Shown here: piece after piece, positions 28,199 through 29,899 of the stretch
Layout of the letters: every line of letters begins with the position of its first letter
Position numbering within the stretch: the first letter of the stretch is position 1
Source: Brachionus plicatilis
Lineage: Eukaryota > Rotifera > Eurotatoria > Ploima > Brachionidae
NCBI GenBank assembly: GCA_010279815.1
Contig: QEOQ01000544.1
Span: 327,806 to 357,704, forward strand
DNA length: 29,899 nt
Reading direction: 5' to 3'
Made by a program: the position numbers and the translations under genes
Notes under the pieces: generated by a model
What the model was told of the DNA's origin: nothing
The model's database searches: none
Seen by the model: the letters and a program-made list of their open reading frames with translations, nothing else

Positions 28199-29686
28199 TT
28201 ATTTATTAAATGATTTTTGAGAAACTGGTTTAGTTAAAATGGAATGATTGATTAGCGATGATGATTGATTACTGTTTAGATGATAAATTGGATAATAGTT
28301 GAACTGGACTGGCTTTGGAAGATTTACAATTATCGAATTTTGAGGAGTAATATTTTTTGAGTAAACAACTGTGATCTGATCAGGACATTTATTATTAGGC
28401 GTTGAATTGGTGACCATTGGAACAAAGGAATATCGCTTCAAATTGTAATTACTGTTTTCTATAGAACGACGAGACAAATGATGTAACGAATGGGACATTT
28501 GCTGGTTGTGGTTCATTTTCCTGGTCATTTTATCATTCTGTTCATTGATTTCTTTGTCACTTCGTAGTTTTATCAAATAATAACAAAACAAAACAAAAAC
28601 TAACAAGAAGGAAAATATTGATAAAATTATTATGATAATCACAGACAGAGGAACTTTGGAATTTACCAAATTTGGTTCATCATGTACCAGTTCACTTCTG
28701 GTTCTAAACTCGATCACGTCTAGATCATATACTTCAGATGACAGCTTCCCTTCTACCATGCACACATATAAACCATTTTCCAAAATAGATGGTTCAATTA
28801 TCATCAAATTATTTCTTTCAATTAAATGCAGTTCATTTGTAACTAATTTGTAAAAGGAATCAATTCCAATTAACACTTGAGATGATCTTGATTTGATGTT
28901 TTTATTTTTGTAGTGAACAAACCATTCAGCATTTTCACTACGACATTCCAAGCTAATCAATTCACCTGCTTTGGTTGCAACTTTTTTTATTGTTGCTACT
29001 TGTATTCGGAAATAGCGATTTATTTCACCATGTTCATTTGACACTTGACAACGATATTCACCTGAGTCTGAAGAAACAAGACGCTTGAATTTAAAATTCA
29101 TTTTATTTCTCACAATACCATATTCTTCCTCACCAACAACTTGACCATTTTTGTACCACAAAACAGAGGGACGAGGAGAACCAAAAGACGAGCAATCTAA
29201 ATCCAACTCGACTTGTTCAAAGAAGTATTTTGTTCTGTTTTGATATTCATTAATAAAAACAGGTGGGTTTCCATTTTTTACAAGAGTTTGTGGTCGCGCA
29301 AAATAGTTGCCATTGGTTTTGAGATTGTTTTCTGTTGATTGCAAAATTATTGTTTTGCTACGAACTACTTGGCCATTACCTTTGACAAGTTGACATTCAT
29401 AAATTCCACAATCAATTGGTAAAAATTCACTGATTACCAATCGATTTAAATTTATCTGCACCCTTGAGTTTGTTAGAACGGAAAGAAATTTTTCCTTGTC
29501 TTTGAACCATGAAAATAAATTAACATTGTTGTCATCGTTGGCGACTTCAAATGGACAATTTAGCTCAACTTTTTCTCCTCTGGTAAAAGTGTGCACTGAA
29601 TTTTCATTCATGTAAATTTGAGTTAAATAAACCTGAGAGATAAGATTTGTGATTATGGACAAGATTAAAAAAATCATGCAAACCAT
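28199..29686 (-). CDS. Three-Ig-domain single-pass receptor, FGFRL1-like
   Basis: Intronless frame of 495 aa. Signal peptide in the first ~20 residues (MVCMIFLILSIITNL). Three Ig domains have Cys pairs C44-C98, C165-C213 and C248-C309 and core tryptophans W60, W177 and W255. Domain 2 is the best conserved: SFGSPRPSVLWYKNG and DSGEYRCQVSNEHGEINRYF resemble FGFR/FGFRL1 Ig2. One membrane helix lies at about 346-372, followed by a 123-residue tail without a kinase domain but with a His/Ser stretch and several Tyr. Three Ig domains plus a short non-kinase tail fit FGFRL1, a decoy FGF receptor and adhesion protein. Another Ig-superfamily adhesion molecule cannot be excluded. The last codons AAT AAA TAA contain a polyadenylation hexamer. 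Confidence 0.75.
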   Translation of the reverse strand: MVCMIFLILSIITNLISQVYLTQIYMNENSVHTFTRGEKVELNCPFEVANDDNNVNLFSWFKDKEKFLSVLTNSRVQINLNRLVISEFLPIDCGIYECQLVKGNGQVVRSKTIILQSTENNLKTNGNYFARPQTLVKNGNPPVFINEYQNRTKYFFEQVELDLDCSSFGSPRPSVLWYKNGQVVGEEEYGIVRNKMNFKFKRLVSSDSGEYRCQVSNEHGEINRYFRIQVATIKKVATKAGELISLECRSENAEWFVHYKNKNIKSRSSQVLIGIDSFYKLVTNELHLIERNNLMIIEPSILENGLYVCMVEGKLSSEVYDLDVIEFRTRSELVHDEPNLVNSKVPLSVIIIIILSIFSFLLVFVLFCYYLIKLRSDKEINEQNDKMTRKMNHNQQMSHSLHHLSRRSIENSNYNLKRYSFVPMVTNSTPNNKCPDQITVVYSKNITPQNSIIVNLPKPVQFNYYPIYHLNSNQSSSLINHSILTKPVSQKSFNK

Positions 29687-29899
29687 TTCGGATTTTTTAA
29701 TAGATTGAGAAATGATTATGACAGAGAATTAAATTTATTTAAATAGGTGAATGTAGATAAATAAAAATCGGCAATATAAACAATCAATCAATAGAATATT
29801 TCAGGCATCTCTGGTTTTTTAAGAAGACGTTCAGAATTAAATACAAAGAATAATAAAAGATTCACAAAATAATTTAGCAACCTTTTATTAAAATTGTAA
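29687..29899. other. 5' flank of the Ig receptor gene
   Basis: 213 bp, AT-rich. No TATA box or other clear element was recognised. Confidence 0.4.

Noticed and set aside
1..29899. CRISPR arrays, bacterial operons or phage genes
   Set aside because: No spaced direct repeats; the genes are intron-bearing and animal-like.

Overview
This is a eukaryotic, animal (metazoan) window. It is very AT-rich, with intron-bearing genes that have GT-AG splice sites and clear matches to animal families: BCS1, ISCU, DZIP1, FAM234, ESF1, MBD5/6, an Ig-domain receptor, a class A GPCR and a eukaryotic initiator tRNA. AT content, intron sizes near 50 nt and abundant small DNA transposons would fit a monogonont rotifer such as Brachionus. 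That species-level guess is inference, not something read from the sequence.

Layout. 254-1078: decayed Tc1/mariner element carrying a transposase remnant. 1285-6163: three minus-strand genes head to tail, ISCU then BCS1 then a GPCR, with gaps of only 235 and 50-92 bp. 6164-8419: intergenic, with a foldback MITE. 8420-12493: DZIP1/Iguana on plus, three exons, with a second copy of the same MITE in its first intron. 12494-13643: sparse, with one interrupted reading frame. 13644-13715: initiator tRNA-Met on minus. 13873-16000: FAM234-like type II membrane protein on minus, first exon not found. 16001-17992: intergenic/5' UTR sequence with an assembly gap of 92 N. 17993-19807: ESF1 on plus. 19808-24464: gene desert containing an 8-bp-TSD MITE, a GC-richer island of unknown nature, a (TAC)7 repeat and a near-perfect 0.77 kb palindrome. 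24465-25697: MBD5/6-like protein on minus. 26759-27132: an orphan exon-like frame on plus. 28199-29686: Ig-domain transmembrane receptor (FGFRL1-like) on minus.

How the genes connect. ISCU (mitochondrial Fe-S scaffold) and BCS1 (AAA chaperone that inserts the Rieske Fe-S protein into complex III) act in the same Fe-S/respiratory axis and lie in tandem. This raises the possibility of co-transcription. DZIP1 (cilia, Hedgehog) and ESF1 (rRNA processing) are ordinary housekeeping or developmental genes. The rest of the window is shaped by foldback DNA transposons. At least five are identifiable by terminal inverted repeats, four of them with candidate or exact target-site duplications, and two lie inside ~1.7 kb introns next to minimal introns of 48-53 nt. 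I found no convincing undescribed system. The best leads are the ISCU-BCS1-GPCR cluster, the 10-bp-phased TTACGTAA sites in the mariner remnant, the long palindrome, the variant initiator tRNA and the GC-richer island.
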